This document shows positions 18,404-28,091 of a stretch of DNA of 53,471 nt, piece by piece. The position numbers were made by a program, and so were the translations under genes. How positions within the stretch are numbered: position 1 is the stretch's first letter; each line of letters opens with the position of its first letter. A model generated the notes under the pieces. It saw only the letters and a program-made list of their open reading frames with translations, had not been told where the DNA came from and did not search any database. Origin of the DNA: Chromatiales bacterium (lineage in GTDB: Bacteria; Pseudomonadota; Gammaproteobacteria; Chromatiales; Chromatiaceae). The stretch spans positions 1 to 53,471 of the forward strand of contig JAQYVP010000032.1 in assembly GCA_030145485.1 (NCBI GenBank), written 5' to 3'.

Positions 18404-19759
18404 GTGGAAACGAAACAACTCATTTTTCTTGCTATCACCGCCATATTCATCCCGATGGCGGCCTGGTTTGGCATAAAATACAAATGGGCGGAGCGACTGC
18501 TGGTAGTCGGAGCGTTCTTCTCTACTTCTTACCTGGTCGATATCAATTTTGTCTCCATGGAGTGGTACCGTGGAGACACCCGCGGTTTCGAATTTGGGGT
18601 GACTGACTGGATGGTGATTTCGCTGGTTATCGTCATGGCCAAGTCTCCGCGTTGGCGCAAACAAAAAATCGACCTTTTCCCCCCAAACTCTTCTCTGATG
18701 CTGACCTACCTGGGATTGGCGCTGATCTCACTGATGGTAGCCTATGTACCGGTTTATGCTGGGTTCGGATTTTTCAAGCTGTTGCGCGCCTTTGCAGTCT
18801 TCTGGATAGCGTACAACTATCTGCGCAGCGAGGAGGATATCAAGTTCATCTTACTAATTTTAGCAGCGATTGTCGCCATGGAATTCCTGTTTGTACTCAT
18901 GCAGCGTTTTTCAGGTATCTACCGTGCGCCGGGAACGACACCACATTCAAACACGCTGGCAGCGTATATCAACATGTTCAACATGTTGTTCTTCGCATTC
19001 ATGCTCGGTGAAAAATCGAAACGGGCGTTCGTCTACTGGGCCTGTGTCGGCATGGGTTCTCTGATGGTGCTTGCTACTTTTTCACGTGGTGCACTTGTCG
19101 CCATGATACTTGGTTACGTATTTGTGGTGATTCTCTCTTTTTACGACAAGGTCAAGCCTCACAAAACCCGGGTTATTGGTATTCTGCTTCTAGCTGCGCT
19201 TCCTGTCGCCATAAAAGTCGCACCGGCGATCATCGATCGCTTTTTGAATGCACCTGAGACGTCAGGGGAGTCACGTCACCTAGCCAATGATGCCGCCACT
19301 GCGATGGCTAACGACCACTTCTTCGGAGTTGGGCTCAACAACTATTCCCATGTGATCAACGAAACTGATTATATTCGCTTTATCGACAATCCGGTTGACC
19401 GCGGCATAGTGCACAATGTCTATTTACTGCATGCCTGCGAAATGGGATGGATCGGCCTGGTTGTGTTTCTGTTGATGATAGCCAATTTCTTTCTAATTGG
19501 ATTGCGCATGGTGCGTATGCAGCGTGACAATACACTGTCATTTTTCGCTGTGGGTCTTGTCGCGGCAATGTTCACCCTGTGGTTTCAATCTATGCTAGAA
19601 TGGTTTTTTAGGCAGACTTATATGACTGTACAATTCTTCATGCTTGCTGGATTTCTTGCTGCTCTGGAGCGCGTCGACAGGCAGATGCTCCGGGATAAAA
19701 AAATGGAGTTGGCTAAACAGTGGACGCTGCTGAAATGGTGGCGCGAAACGAATCAATAA
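18404..19759 (+). CDS. O-antigen ligase/polymerase family protein (Wzy-like)
   Basis: 451-residue polytopic inner-membrane protein with roughly ten to twelve hydrophobic segments, starting KQLIFLAITAIFIPMAAW. The long loop between late helices contains DHFFGVGLNNYSHV, the GxGxxNY pattern of the O-antigen ligase/Wzy (Wzy_C) superfamily. ATFSRGALVAMILGYVF precedes it, another typical block. It probably polymerises the repeat units in the periplasm. The start is GTG; the next Met is 17 codons in and would cut the first helix. It is in the plus-strand operon between the sugar transferases and a GT2. Polymerase and ligase cannot be told apart by sequence alone. Confidence 0.88.
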   Translation: METKQLIFLAITAIFIPMAAWFGIKYKWAERLLVVGAFFSTSYLVDINFVSMEWYRGDTRGFEFGVTDWMVISLVIVMAKSPRWRKQKIDLFPPNSSLMLTYLGLALISLMVAYVPVYAGFGFFKLLRAFAVFWIAYNYLRSEEDIKFILLILAAIVAMEFLFVLMQRFSGIYRAPGTTPHSNTLAAYINMFNMLFFAFMLGEKSKRAFVYWACVGMGSLMVLATFSRGALVAMILGYVFVVILSFYDKVKPHKTRVIGILLLAALPVAIKVAPAIIDRFLNAPETSGESRHLANDAATAMANDHFFGVGLNNYSHVINETDYIRFIDNPVDRGIVHNVYLLHACEMGWIGLVVFLLMIANFFLIGLRMVRMQRDNTLSFFAVGLVAAMFTLWFQSMLEWFFRQTYMTVQFFMLAGFLAALERVDRQMLRDKKMELAKQWTLLKWWRETNQ

Positions 19760-19852
19760 GGTCAACGGCAGGCAAGATGTCACAGTCAATGCGAAGAGGC
19801 AAGCGGTCAGCTACTCTCTGCAATAACGGATAGCATAGCCTGGATAATAGAG

Positions 19853-20752
19853 ATGGAAGATCAGCGATTAAAACCGAGTGGTTATCAACCCACGGTTTCT
19901 GTAGTTATGCGCTCTTATAACGACTACAGCGTTATTCGCAGTACGCTGGATATAATTCAACGTCAGACATACCGGAATTTCGAACTCTGGAACTTTGATT
20001 CGTCCTCCACGGACGGCACGTTCAAAATTATCCAGGAGTTCAACGACCCCAAGCGGATCAGGCAGAACGATTCGGCTTCTTATAATCCAGGCAGCATACT
20101 CAACGAAGCGGTGCAGACTGTTGGAGGAGACGTCGTAGTTTTTATCAACTCTGATGCCACGCCGGAGTCAGAGGAATGGCTGGAGAAACTCATTGATCCG
20201 CTGGCTGATCCCAACGTCGGTGCCGTCTATGGACGACAGACAGCACGGCCTGATTGTCGCGCACTGTTTGTCAAAGATACAGAACGGGCATTTGGCGACG
20301 GCCGTGAAGCAGCCAACTGGGTTCATTTCTTCTCGATGGCTAATTCAGCAGCCCGGCGAGACGTATTGGAGCGATTTCCATTCGAGACCAAGGTCCAATA
20401 CTCTGAAGATATCGAGTGGTCCTACCGTCTGCGCCGTGCGGGACTCGAAATTCGCTATGTTGCAGTTGCTGCTGCCACCCACTCCCACAATTACACGCTG
20501 CTTCAGTCGTACAAGCGACACTGCGGGGAAGGCAAGGCAGAGGCCTGGATTTTCCGGGAGGGTGAAATTAATACTTCCCTGTTGCGCTATGCATTGCTTC
20601 CTTTCGGGATGGAGGTGCTCAGAGATTTGCAGTGGGCTTTGAGTAAGGGCTCCATTGATGCGGCCCTGCATACAATTCCCCTACGTGCCGTTCAAAAGTG
20701 GGGCCGCTGGCGTGGAGTCCGAGAGGGGCAGAAGGTCTACGGCCTTGTTTGA
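19853..20752 (+). CDS. Family 2 glycosyltransferase
   Basis: 299-residue GT-A fold glycosyltransferase, cytoplasmic, adding a sugar to the lipid-linked unit. It shows VSVVMRSYNDYSVIRSTLD (nucleotide-binding start), LWNFDSSSTDGT, NEAVQTVGGDVVVFINSDA (DxD-like NSDA, about 92-110) and QYSEDIEWSYRLRRAG, with the ED/W motif of GT2 enzymes. The C-terminus has hydrophobic stretches that may bind membrane. It follows the Wzy-like gene by about 94 nt. The donor sugar is unknown. Confidence 0.9.
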   Translation: MEDQRLKPSGYQPTVSVVMRSYNDYSVIRSTLDIIQRQTYRNFELWNFDSSSTDGTFKIIQEFNDPKRIRQNDSASYNPGSILNEAVQTVGGDVVVFINSDATPESEEWLEKLIDPLADPNVGAVYGRQTARPDCRALFVKDTERAFGDGREAANWVHFFSMANSAARRDVLERFPFETKVQYSEDIEWSYRLRRAGLEIRYVAVAAATHSHNYTLLQSYKRHCGEGKAEAWIFREGEINTSLLRYALLPFGMEVLRDLQWALSKGSIDAALHTIPLRAVQKWGRWRGVREGQKVYGLV

Positions 20753-21917
20753 CGGGGATATAGCTCCTGCAAACAGGGAGCGTTACACACTGGATGGAGA
20801 TGCGTCTGTCGAATCGCGCATCAGTCATGACCAAAAAGTGGTGTCGCAAGCCGTGCTTGCGGTTGTCGGTCCGACCGCATTTCGCTCCCTCGTTTTAATG
20901 GGAGGCTATGGTCGTGGCGAAGGCGGCTATGTGATGCTTGACGGCGAGCCGGCGCCCTACAACGACTACGACTACTTCGTCGTGGTACGTGGTATGAACC
21001 GGTCTCAACGTGAGATCTTGGATCGTGATTTGTCTGAACAGGCGAAGCACCTGGAAGACAGCGTCGGCGTTGAAGTGGACTTCGCACTGCTGCAGGAAGA
21101 GCGATTGCCAAGCGCTGAATATTCACTTATGAATGCTGAGATGATCTGGGGCCATCGCGTCGTGGCCGGAGATCAGCAGATTCTTGACGCAATGCCAGCA
21201 CTGCCGTTCCCCCGGCTACCCCAGGGGGAGTTTACGCGGCTGATGTTGAATCGGGGCTCCCTGCTTTTGATGAACCAGAGAAGCCTGGCAAGAGGCAAAC
21301 TCAGTGCAGCAGAGCAGGAGGTATTCTTCAAGTACCTGTTCAAGGCAATTCTGGCCTGCGGTGATGCCAGACTTGCAGGCATGCATTGCTATCATCCTTC
21401 GTATCCGAAGAAGCTCGACCTCCTGCGTGCTATGGATTGGCAAGGCTGTGCAGAATTCATTGAACTGTATAGCCTGGCTTGGAAACACAAGTTTCACCCT
21501 GATTATGCCAGGTTCGCTAAGGAGGAGGCATCGGCTTGGCAGCAGCGGGTGGTCCCCATTTGGCTGGATACACTCGCCTGGTTTGAAGAACAACGAATCG
21601 GAAGAAAATTCACTGGTTGGGACGCCTACTGTACTGCCGGACTTTCAAAGGGACAGGGCGGTTCGCCTTGGCATGGAGTACGCAACCTGGTCATTACGCT
21701 GCGTGATTTCGGCGCGACTGAACTTCTTGCGCGGCCACTCTGGTCCCTGCGCTATCCCAGGGAGCGTTTAATCTCGGTTCTTCCTCTGTTGCTGGAGAAT
21801 CCTGGCCAAGGTATCGAGATGGTTTCAGAGGTCACTGATGCACTCGCACTGCAGCGGGGCACCCTTTGGCCTCAGGCAACAGAAGCCTTTTTGAGGTTGT
21901 GGGGTCGATATGCCTGA
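20745..21917 (+). CDS. Nucleotidyltransferase-domain protein of unknown role
   Basis: About 390 residues. The N-terminal third holds a nucleotidyltransferase-like core: VLMGGYGRGEGGYV, then YNDYDYFVV with the paired Asp residues expected for metal binding, and VEVDFALL as a possible third carboxylate. The rest is a mainly helical region that I do not recognise. The frame stays open to an ATG at 20655, but that would overlap the GT2 gene by 98 nt. A TTG at 20745 with AGAAGG about 9 nt upstream overlaps by only 8 nt and is preferred; a GTG at 20712 is also possible. It is the last gene of the plus-strand operon. It might modify a sugar or a protein with a nucleotide. Confidence 0.75.
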   Translation: MFDGDIAPANRERYTLDGDASVESRISHDQKVVSQAVLAVVGPTAFRSLVLMGGYGRGEGGYVMLDGEPAPYNDYDYFVVVRGMNRSQREILDRDLSEQAKHLEDSVGVEVDFALLQEERLPSAEYSLMNAEMIWGHRVVAGDQQILDAMPALPFPRLPQGEFTRLMLNRGSLLLMNQRSLARGKLSAAEQEVFFKYLFKAILACGDARLAGMHCYHPSYPKKLDLLRAMDWQGCAEFIELYSLAWKHKFHPDYARFAKEEASAWQQRVVPIWLDTLAWFEEQRIGRKFTGWDAYCTAGLSKGQGGSPWHGVRNLVITLRDFGATELLARPLWSLRYPRERLISVLPLLLENPGQGIEMVSEVTDALALQRGTLWPQATEAFLRLWGRYA

Positions 21918-22183
21918 GGGGCTAATGTTGAACGAGAATAGCAACAGCTATTTTATCGAGTATAGTCCTCTCCGCCAACTGCTGTAGAGAGTATTTGTTG
22001 TTTGTTGAACCGCTGTCGCGGTTGCCGAGAAAACCTCCATAGAGGGCGGCGTTGACATTCAGAACCGGTGCACTCCAGACGCTCTCCTGTCTGTAAGAAA
22101 TAGGCTGCGCTGTTGTCGTCTGATGGTGCATCGAGAATCAGGTGGACACCAGGTGATGAGAAAATAGTTTGCCTAAGGCGGTT
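21918..22183. other. Convergent intergenic region
   Basis: Gap between the two convergent polysaccharide operons. A minus-strand frame near 21922-22131 (includes VLNVNAALYGGFLGNRDSGS) looks somewhat protein-like but has no ribosome binding site. No hairpin plus T-run terminator was found. Confidence 0.35.
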
Positions 22184-22295
22184 CAAGATATCAGGAGAGC
22201 TACCCGAAACGTTACTCTGCAGAAGAAAAGAGCAGCATTGTCCTGGATGGTCTTCGTGGTGAGGGTGGCATGACTGCATTCTGCTGATGCGAAGA
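22184..22295 (+). pseudogene. IS3-type orfA fragment (copy 1)
   Basis: A short frame reading KRYSAEEKSSIVLDGLRGEG resembles the helix-turn-helix start of an IS3-type OrfA (SAEEKIRIVLEGLRGE). It breaks at a stop soon after. The nucleotide sequence aligns with 43822-43933, sharing GTTACTCTGCAGAAGA and AGCAGCATTGTC-like blocks. Nothing else of the element is seen nearby. Confidence 0.6.
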
Positions 22296-22313
22296 CATTG
22301 ACCCGATGGAGTA

Positions 22314-24659
22314 CTAGGCCGGCTGTGCTTTCTTGTGCTTTCGAGAAGTTCTCCAGCGCTGGGAGTTGGTGTCCGAGCGAGACTCGAAGGTGGGTTTTCC
22401 GTAGAGCAGCTCGTCCGGGACATCAGTCAGCAGAACTGCGCGGATGTTGATGCCTCTATCATGCAGCATCTGGGTTGTTTCTCGAAGTTCGGAGCGCAGC
22501 GTCTGTCCGCTGCGCACGACGAGTAGAAGATTGCCGATGGCCATGGCGGCTTCCACTGAGGTTTCCAGGGCAGACAGCGGCGGGAGATCGAACAGCAGGT
22601 GCTGGTATGGCTTTTCAATAGTGTCTATTAGCCTTCGCATTTGTTGATCGCCGAGCGCCACCACCGTGGAGTCGTCGGCATCCCCTTGCTCTTGGTGAGG
22701 ATTTCCGGGACCAAGGATATGGAGGCCATTGGTTTTGGTTGTCTTTATCAGGTCCGCGGCCGAGGCACCCTCTCGCAGGACTTCCCAAAGCCCGGGCAGC
22801 TTGCCGGGCAGGCCGAGAAGTTCTGATGGACGCTTTCCTGCTGGACTACGCAGGTCCGCGTCGACCAGGATGGTCTCCTGCTCCTTCAGGGAAAGTGTCT
22901 GAGCCAGGTTTGTTGCCACCAGTGACCGCCCGACCTGTGGCTCTACACTGGCGATCGCCAGGCAGCGCCACTGATCTTTTTCCAGCTGGGCATTCATCAC
23001 GTTGAGCAGGCGCCGGAACATGATCGCCAGAGGCCTGGATGGAAAGCGGGTGTCGATCAGTGACTCTTCATCCGCAGGGATCTGTTGAAGCTCCCACACC
23101 AGCTCGACACCAGTGAGATCCATGGCATCCCTTCGACTGCGCACGACTGGGTCGAGAAGTTCCAGGAGCAGGGCGATGAACAATCCTGCACCGCTACCCA
23201 GCATGATACCGGCGGCTACCATCAGCTTGCGTCCCGACGGCATGGGCTCTTGCGGGGGACTTGCTGCCTCTACCAGCTCAATGCTTGCCTCGTTGCGCAG
23301 CATAATGACTCTGGCCTCGTCGACACGGCTGATCAGGCTGGCTTCCAGGGTCTCGGCGGCTGCCAAACGGCTACCGATCGGTTCATACTCTTTCTTGCTT
23401 GATGAAAGTTTGGTCAGGTTTTCACGCATACCTTGAATCGTTTGATTTAGAGCTCCGGCTTGCGCTTCCTTAACCCTGAGTTCATCTGTCATCTCATGCA
23501 AGCGGGTCTGCATTTCGCTACGCTGTTTATTCGGGGCAAAGGTATTTTGCGGAGCCCCTTCGTCGTTACTGTCATCGATCATCTTATTGAGAACAGAGAT
23601 CTTCTCTTGCAGTTTTATCACCTTCGGGTTCTTCTCAGTGTAGCGACTGAGCGCTTCCTGAAGTTGCCATTCGTAGTCTGTGAGCCGTTGTTTGAGTGGG
23701 TTTCTGTATATGGTCGAGATCACAACCATCTCGGGTAGTTCAGCGATCAAGCGCTCAAGACGCTTCTGTGCCGTGCGCATGGCCCCGATTTCGGCGACCT
23801 TGATGTTGTGTTCTGCTTGAAGTTGAGAGAGTTCTTCAATGAGCACCTTGATTTCGGTGTCAAAATCGGAAACCTTTGTGTCGGACTGGAATTGCTGCAT
23901 CTCCGCACTGATGGAGCGCCTCGTCACTCGCGCATCGTCCAGTTGAGCACTGTAGTATTTATATACATCTTCCGCATCTTTCCTGCGCATCGAGCTGCTG
24001 CGTGTGATCAAGATCGAGGCAACTTGGTTGGCAATAGCCGCGGCTGTCATGGGATCATCCCAGATCACCCTGACCTGGAATATGTTCGAGTCCTTGCCCG
24101 GCGACACATTGATGGCTGCTGCCAGGGTGCGCCGCAAAACAGAGATATCGGTAGCACTCATCACGGCGTCTAGAGTTGTTGGCAGCTTTACGGTATCCAG
24201 CAACGTCTTGAGGTTAAACTCCTGGGGCTTGAAGGGTGTGCTGCTGCCCAGGGCAAACTTGTCCTGATGGGTTCGCAGCATGAGCACTGTCGCTGCCTCC
24301 CATTTGTGATCAAGCAGTGTAAAGGCGGTTAAACCGGAGAGGAGTATTGAGAAGAGAGCAATTCCCGCTACTAGCCAGCGGCGCTTCCAGACTCCCCGTA
24401 CAAAACGGCTGATATCGAGGCCCGGACCAGGCTCTTCCTCCTCGTCTGTCCCCCCGAACCCCGGAAAGGGCGGCGGGGGGGGCGCTTCTTCACTTCTCTT
24501 CTCCTTGGGGGGGAGATGTTTTTCATCGGGATCTCCGAGATCCCAGGCAACTTCTCCGGGCGTATCTCTCTTTACGGCAGTATCGTTATTGATGGAGAAG
24601 TCATCGATATCGGCACCGCGTTGAGTGCGACTTGCCCGGATGCTGATCTCTTCTGTCAC
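22314..24659 (-). CDS. Wzc-like polysaccharide co-polymerase with degenerate kinase P-loop
   Basis: 781-residue inner-membrane protein that likely sets chain length and couples polymerisation to export. It has an acidic, proline-rich N-terminus (APPPPPFPGFGG near 59-70), TM1 about 96-116, a long periplasmic coiled-coil region (about 245-465), TM2 about 479-500 and a BY-kinase-like domain (about 540-750). Walker A' ILVDADLRSP (597-606) and Walker B LLFDLPPL (688-695) are present. The Walker A is SVEPQVGRSLVATN (571-584): GRS replaces the usual GKS/GKT. The C-terminal tail is basic and has no tyrosine cluster. It may be a non-kinase co-polymerase. Its ATG overlaps the stop of the ATPase gene upstream. 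Confidence 0.88.
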   Translation of the reverse strand: MTEEISIRASRTQRGADIDDFSINNDTAVKRDTPGEVAWDLGDPDEKHLPPKEKRSEEAPPPPPFPGFGGTDEEEEPGPGLDISRFVRGVWKRRWLVAGIALFSILLSGLTAFTLLDHKWEAATVLMLRTHQDKFALGSSTPFKPQEFNLKTLLDTVKLPTTLDAVMSATDISVLRRTLAAAINVSPGKDSNIFQVRVIWDDPMTAAAIANQVASILITRSSSMRRKDAEDVYKYYSAQLDDARVTRRSISAEMQQFQSDTKVSDFDTEIKVLIEELSQLQAEHNIKVAEIGAMRTAQKRLERLIAELPEMVVISTIYRNPLKQRLTDYEWQLQEALSRYTEKNPKVIKLQEKISVLNKMIDDSNDEGAPQNTFAPNKQRSEMQTRLHEMTDELRVKEAQAGALNQTIQGMRENLTKLSSSKKEYEPIGSRLAAAETLEASLISRVDEARVIMLRNEASIELVEAASPPQEPMPSGRKLMVAAGIMLGSGAGLFIALLLELLDPVVRSRRDAMDLTGVELVWELQQIPADEESLIDTRFPSRPLAIMFRRLLNVMNAQLEKDQWRCLAIASVEPQVGRSLVATNLAQTLSLKEQETILVDADLRSPAGKRPSELLGLPGKLPGLWEVLREGASAADLIKTTKTNGLHILGPGNPHQEQGDADDSTVVALGDQQMRRLIDTIEKPYQHLLFDLPPLSALETSVEAAMAIGNLLLVVRSGQTLRSELRETTQMLHDRGINIRAVLLTDVPDELLYGKPTFESRSDTNSQRWRTSRKHKKAQPA

Positions 24660-25546
24660 AATGGATCCGTGCCGACCTCGAACAAAGCGCCGTGGCGCCT
24701 GAGGTCATTCACCACAGCAGATATGGCTTCGCTGGTGAAACTATCGAGTCGATTGGTAACTGCATAGTCGAGACCAATTTTGCACAACCGGTTGATCTCG
24801 CGGGGGATCCCCCTGCTGGCGCGGTGTAGGAGATCCACACCTTCGTCAGTGAACGGGAAGTCACCCTGGTAACCTGCAACATCAAGACGGTAGCGAACAT
24901 ACTCAGCCGTCTCTTCGGCGGAGAGAGTGTTGAGATGAAAGCGCAAGCTGATACGTTGATCTACTTGGGGAAGCTGATGCACCCGTGACCTCAGTTCAGG
25001 TTGGCCAATTAGGATAATGGTCAGAAAATTCTCACGCTCTGAAGCAATGTTAGTAAGGCCCTTGAGTGCATCAAGATCAGGCAGGCCGAGCATCTGCGCT
25101 TCGTCCAGCAGGATGATGAGGTGACGGTCATGATTCATGACCTGCTCTGTTAGCAGGCGCTTGAAGGCGGAGAGACGGGAATATCGATCCGGATAGTCAG
25201 AAGCCGGTAGGCGTTGCTTGCGCATTTGACTGATTATTTCCAGCAGAAGGTCATCGAAACAAAACAGGCTGTTTTCTATGCTGACGCGCACATACGTTTC
25301 TTCGCTGAGACGGGAGTGCAGAACTGTGCGTAACAGGGTTTTACCAGCACCAATCTCGCCGGTTAGCAGGCCCATGCCCATATTGCGATCCTCGACCATG
25401 AAAAGGAGCCTTGATAGCGCCTCCATATGGCCAGAAGATGGGAAGAAATAGCGGCTGTCGCGAGTATTTTCAAAAGGTGGGGAGGGTGGATTGAGCGCGC
25501 TTAACCCCACTGTTATGTTATCGTCTAAGTCCATCGTTGCTGTCAA
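24656..25546 (-). CDS. ExeA/GspA-like AAA ATPase of polysaccharide cluster
   Basis: 296-residue AAA ATPase. Walker A is LLTGEIGAGKTLLR (GEIGAGKT 63-70), Walker B IILLDEAQML (about 144-153), and IGQPELRSRVHQLPQVDQRI matches the sensor region of ExeA-type ATPases. Related ATPases are common in exopolysaccharide loci with exosortase or Wzc-type genes. It overlaps the Wzc-like gene by 4 nt (ATGA), so the two are likely made in fixed ratio and may act together. No exosortase gene is in the window. It may supply the ATPase function that the Wzc-like partner seems to lack (inference). Confidence 0.85.
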   Translation of the reverse strand: MTATMDLDDNITVGLSALNPPSPPFENTRDSRYFFPSSGHMEALSRLLFMVEDRNMGMGLLTGEIGAGKTLLRTVLHSRLSEETYVRVSIENSLFCFDDLLLEIISQMRKQRLPASDYPDRYSRLSAFKRLLTEQVMNHDRHLIILLDEAQMLGLPDLDALKGLTNIASERENFLTIILIGQPELRSRVHQLPQVDQRISLRFHLNTLSAEETAEYVRYRLDVAGYQGDFPFTDEGVDLLHRASRGIPREINRLCKIGLDYAVTNRLDSFTSEAISAVVNDLRRHGALFEVGTDPL

Positions 25547-25810
25547 GTGATCTCGCTTACTGGTCTGCGTTTAATTTTTACTAAGTATATGATACTCTCT
25601 CCCGGATTTTCCAGTGTGGCCGATTAACTGGATTGAGTGTGCTTGCGCTGAAGGATATAGCAATACAAACCCGGATACGCTGCTACATCGGCGGTAAATG
25701 CTGAATAACGCCTTCTGTCATGCTTTGCAACGGAACAGGGCGTTTTTTGGGGACGCATGCAGTAAACACCATTGCACCAAAGAATAGCATCAATTGCGCG
25801 CAGATAACGC

Positions 25811-26953
25811 TCATTTCACCACCGCTTGCTCTATTTTCTGTAACACGGCTGACGCGGCTTTGTCCCAGGTGAAGCGTGATGCTTGAGTTAATCCCGCCTC
25901 GATCAGCCTCTCGCGCAACGGCTGGTCGGTAAGAATGCGACTCAGCGAGTTGGCGATCGATTCCGTGTCGAGCGGATCGAACAGCAGGCCAGCATCTCCC
26001 ACGACTTCAGGGATGCTCGATACGTTGGAGGCGCACACCGGCGTGCCGCAGGCCATTGCTTCGAGAACGGGTATGCCGAATCCCTCGAAAAGGGAAGGGA
26101 ACACCAGTGCGTCCGCCGCTGCGTAGAGCTCGGGGAGAGTATCGTTGGGCACGAACCCGGGAAAGATGACGTCATCTTTTAATCCAAGCTCTTCAACCTT
26201 CTCCTCGATCAGTTCGGCGCCGCTCCAGCGACTTCCCACCAGGACCAGTTTGTGTGGCAGTCCAGTCTCACGCTTGAAGCGGGAAAACGCTTCGATCAGC
26301 CGCACGTGATTTTTCCCCGGATGCTCCAGGCGTGATATATAAAGAACGAAATTCTCAGGAACGCCGAGTTCCGCCGTGATCGCTGACTTGGCGGCTGCAC
26401 GATCGCGAGTGATGAAGCGATCGAGGTCGGCTCCATTGTAGATAACCGTGATGCGATCCGGATCCACACGGGCGAATGATTCCAGATCGCGACGCGTCGA
26501 CTCGCTGACAGAGATGACATGCGTCAGGCGCCGCATCATGCGAGGTAGAACACGCATGATATAGAACATTCGAAATGCATCGTACTTCAGGGGAACGTGG
26601 AGTTGAGAGAAGTCATGCACTGTGCTGACGCTGGGTATGCCGTAATTCCAACCAAGGCGCCGGTTGCCGGCGGGCAAAAATACCACATCGCAGCCGTGAT
26701 GAGCGAGTTGCCTGGGAAAAGTCACCAGGTGCCAGAAGATGTTGGCAACCGGGTGAGCTGTCCAATCTGGGAAGCTGACCACCTCCAGGCGGGGATGCCA
26801 AGTGCGCACCCAATCCGCGTCTGCCTCGTTGATGAAAACGATGAATTCATGCGCGGGGGCAATTTCCGGAAAACGACCAATGATGTTTGCTGCATATTGA
26901 CTGATTCCAGACTTGCCACTGTCCGTCGCGTATCCTGAGATACCTATCTTCAT
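25811..26953 (-). CDS. Family 4 glycosyltransferase
   Basis: 380-residue GT-B fold glycosyltransferase. The N-terminus has the glycine-rich acceptor loop region (YATDSGKSGISQYAAN), and the C-terminal nucleotide-binding half has SRLEHPGKNHVRLIEAF and PSLFEGFGIPVLEAMACGTP, the EX7E motif of GT4. It is soluble or peripheral. The start overlaps the stop of the next gene upstream by 4 nt (26950-26953). Last of three GT4 genes in the minus-strand operon. Donor and acceptor are unknown, though GDP-mannose is available from ManC. Confidence 0.92.
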   Translation of the reverse strand: MKIGISGYATDSGKSGISQYAANIIGRFPEIAPAHEFIVFINEADADWVRTWHPRLEVVSFPDWTAHPVANIFWHLVTFPRQLAHHGCDVVFLPAGNRRLGWNYGIPSVSTVHDFSQLHVPLKYDAFRMFYIMRVLPRMMRRLTHVISVSESTRRDLESFARVDPDRITVIYNGADLDRFITRDRAAAKSAITAELGVPENFVLYISRLEHPGKNHVRLIEAFSRFKRETGLPHKLVLVGSRWSGAELIEEKVEELGLKDDVIFPGFVPNDTLPELYAAADALVFPSLFEGFGIPVLEAMACGTPVCASNVSSIPEVVGDAGLLFDPLDTESIANSLSRILTDQPLRERLIEAGLTQASRFTWDKAASAVLQKIEQAVVK

Positions 26954-28089
26954 GCCACTCTCTCCAGAATTTGCATCAATTGTTGCAGGTAACTCTGCGG
27001 CTGATATTTTTTGCGTACCAGTTGCATGGCGGCTTCTCCGAACTCGGTGCGAAGTTCGGAGTTTCGCAGCAGTCTCTCGATCGCCCTTGCCATTGCACCG
27101 GTGTCAGCCTCGGGTACCAGGAAGCCGGTCACACCGTCCTCCAGCCAGTCCGGAATACCCCCCACTGCAAAACCGACTACTGGCCGGCCCCTGGCCATGG
27201 CTTCGATGCCGACCATTCCAAAAGGCTCAGGCCAACGGGAGGGGACAACAGTTAGGGCTGCCTTGGCATAAATCGGTGTCAGATCCTGGTGCGCTACCCA
27301 TCCGGCGAAGTGGACCCGCTCCTCAATTTCGAGTTCATGCGCCAATTTTTTGCAGCTTTGCAGATGGTTGCCGGTGCCGACGACCGTAGCGTGCCAAGGT
27401 GGGGGTATCTTTGCCAGCGCGTGCAGGAGGAGATCTACCCCCTTGCCGCGGATCACCTGGCCAACAAACAAGATTTCGGGTGCTGCGGAAAGTGGGGCGG
27501 AGTGGACCTCCCCCATTGCGGCTGGGATGGGCGGTACGATCTCGATCTTTTCTCCTGGAATGCCGTTGATCTCCAACTCTCCGCGCATCCAATCGCTGCC
27601 AACCATGAAACGGCGTACAGAGTTCAGTGCACGGATGGCCCGCCTTCGTGTGCCAACACCCTGCAGGGTGATCGGCAGTGGACTGTCCGGGCTCGCTTTT
27701 TGAACAAAGCAGAGGTGCAGATAGCAGGCGATTCCTGCCGGTCGATCGCAGACGCGCGAGCTGATGGGATAATATTTGTGCCGCCGGATGCACACCAGGT
27801 CATGGTCATGGATCATGGTGACGGTAGGAAACTGCTCTGCGAGGATCCGGATTTGATCCGCATCCTCGAACTTGTGGATGAACAGCACGTCTGGGGCGAA
27901 CTTCTGCAATATGGATTGCTTGTCGGCGGTCTGAGTGAAGGCTGACAAGTACTCGGGGTCGGGATTGGGGTCCTGGTGCAGAAGACCTTGTGGCCAGCCC
28001 AGATGACTGAGACCGTCCGCGGTGTCGTAGAGAATCTGTTCAACCCCGCCGTAAAATCCGGCACGGTCGTGAATATGCAGCACACGCAT
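26950..28089 (-). CDS. Family 4 glycosyltransferase
   Basis: 379-residue GT-B glycosyltransferase. Start region: HDRAGFYGGVEQILYDTADG. The C-terminal half has VIRGKGVDLLLHAL and VPSRWPEPFGMVGIEAMARG, with the EX7E pattern. It is separated from the next GT4 upstream by 2 nt and overlaps the next downstream by 4 nt, so the three are tightly coupled. It likely adds one residue of the repeat unit on the cytoplasmic face. Confidence 0.92.
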   Translation of the reverse strand: MRVLHIHDRAGFYGGVEQILYDTADGLSHLGWPQGLLHQDPNPDPEYLSAFTQTADKQSILQKFAPDVLFIHKFEDADQIRILAEQFPTVTMIHDHDLVCIRRHKYYPISSRVCDRPAGIACYLHLCFVQKASPDSPLPITLQGVGTRRRAIRALNSVRRFMVGSDWMRGELEINGIPGEKIEIVPPIPAAMGEVHSAPLSAAPEILFVGQVIRGKGVDLLLHALAKIPPPWHATVVGTGNHLQSCKKLAHELEIEERVHFAGWVAHQDLTPIYAKAALTVVPSRWPEPFGMVGIEAMARGRPVVGFAVGGIPDWLEDGVTGFLVPEADTGAMARAIERLLRNSELRTEFGEAAMQLVRKKYQPQSYLQQLMQILERVA

Positions 28090-28091
28090 TG

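Noticed and set aside
25707-25748. Hairpin AACGCC/GGCGTT followed by six T on the plus strand
   Set aside because: It looks like a terminator, but no plus-strand gene lies upstream, and it is on the wrong strand for the flanking genes; the stem is also imperfect.
27289-27945. 218-codon plus-strand frame opposite a GT4 gene
   Set aside because: Shadow frame; the opposite strand holds all GT4 motifs.
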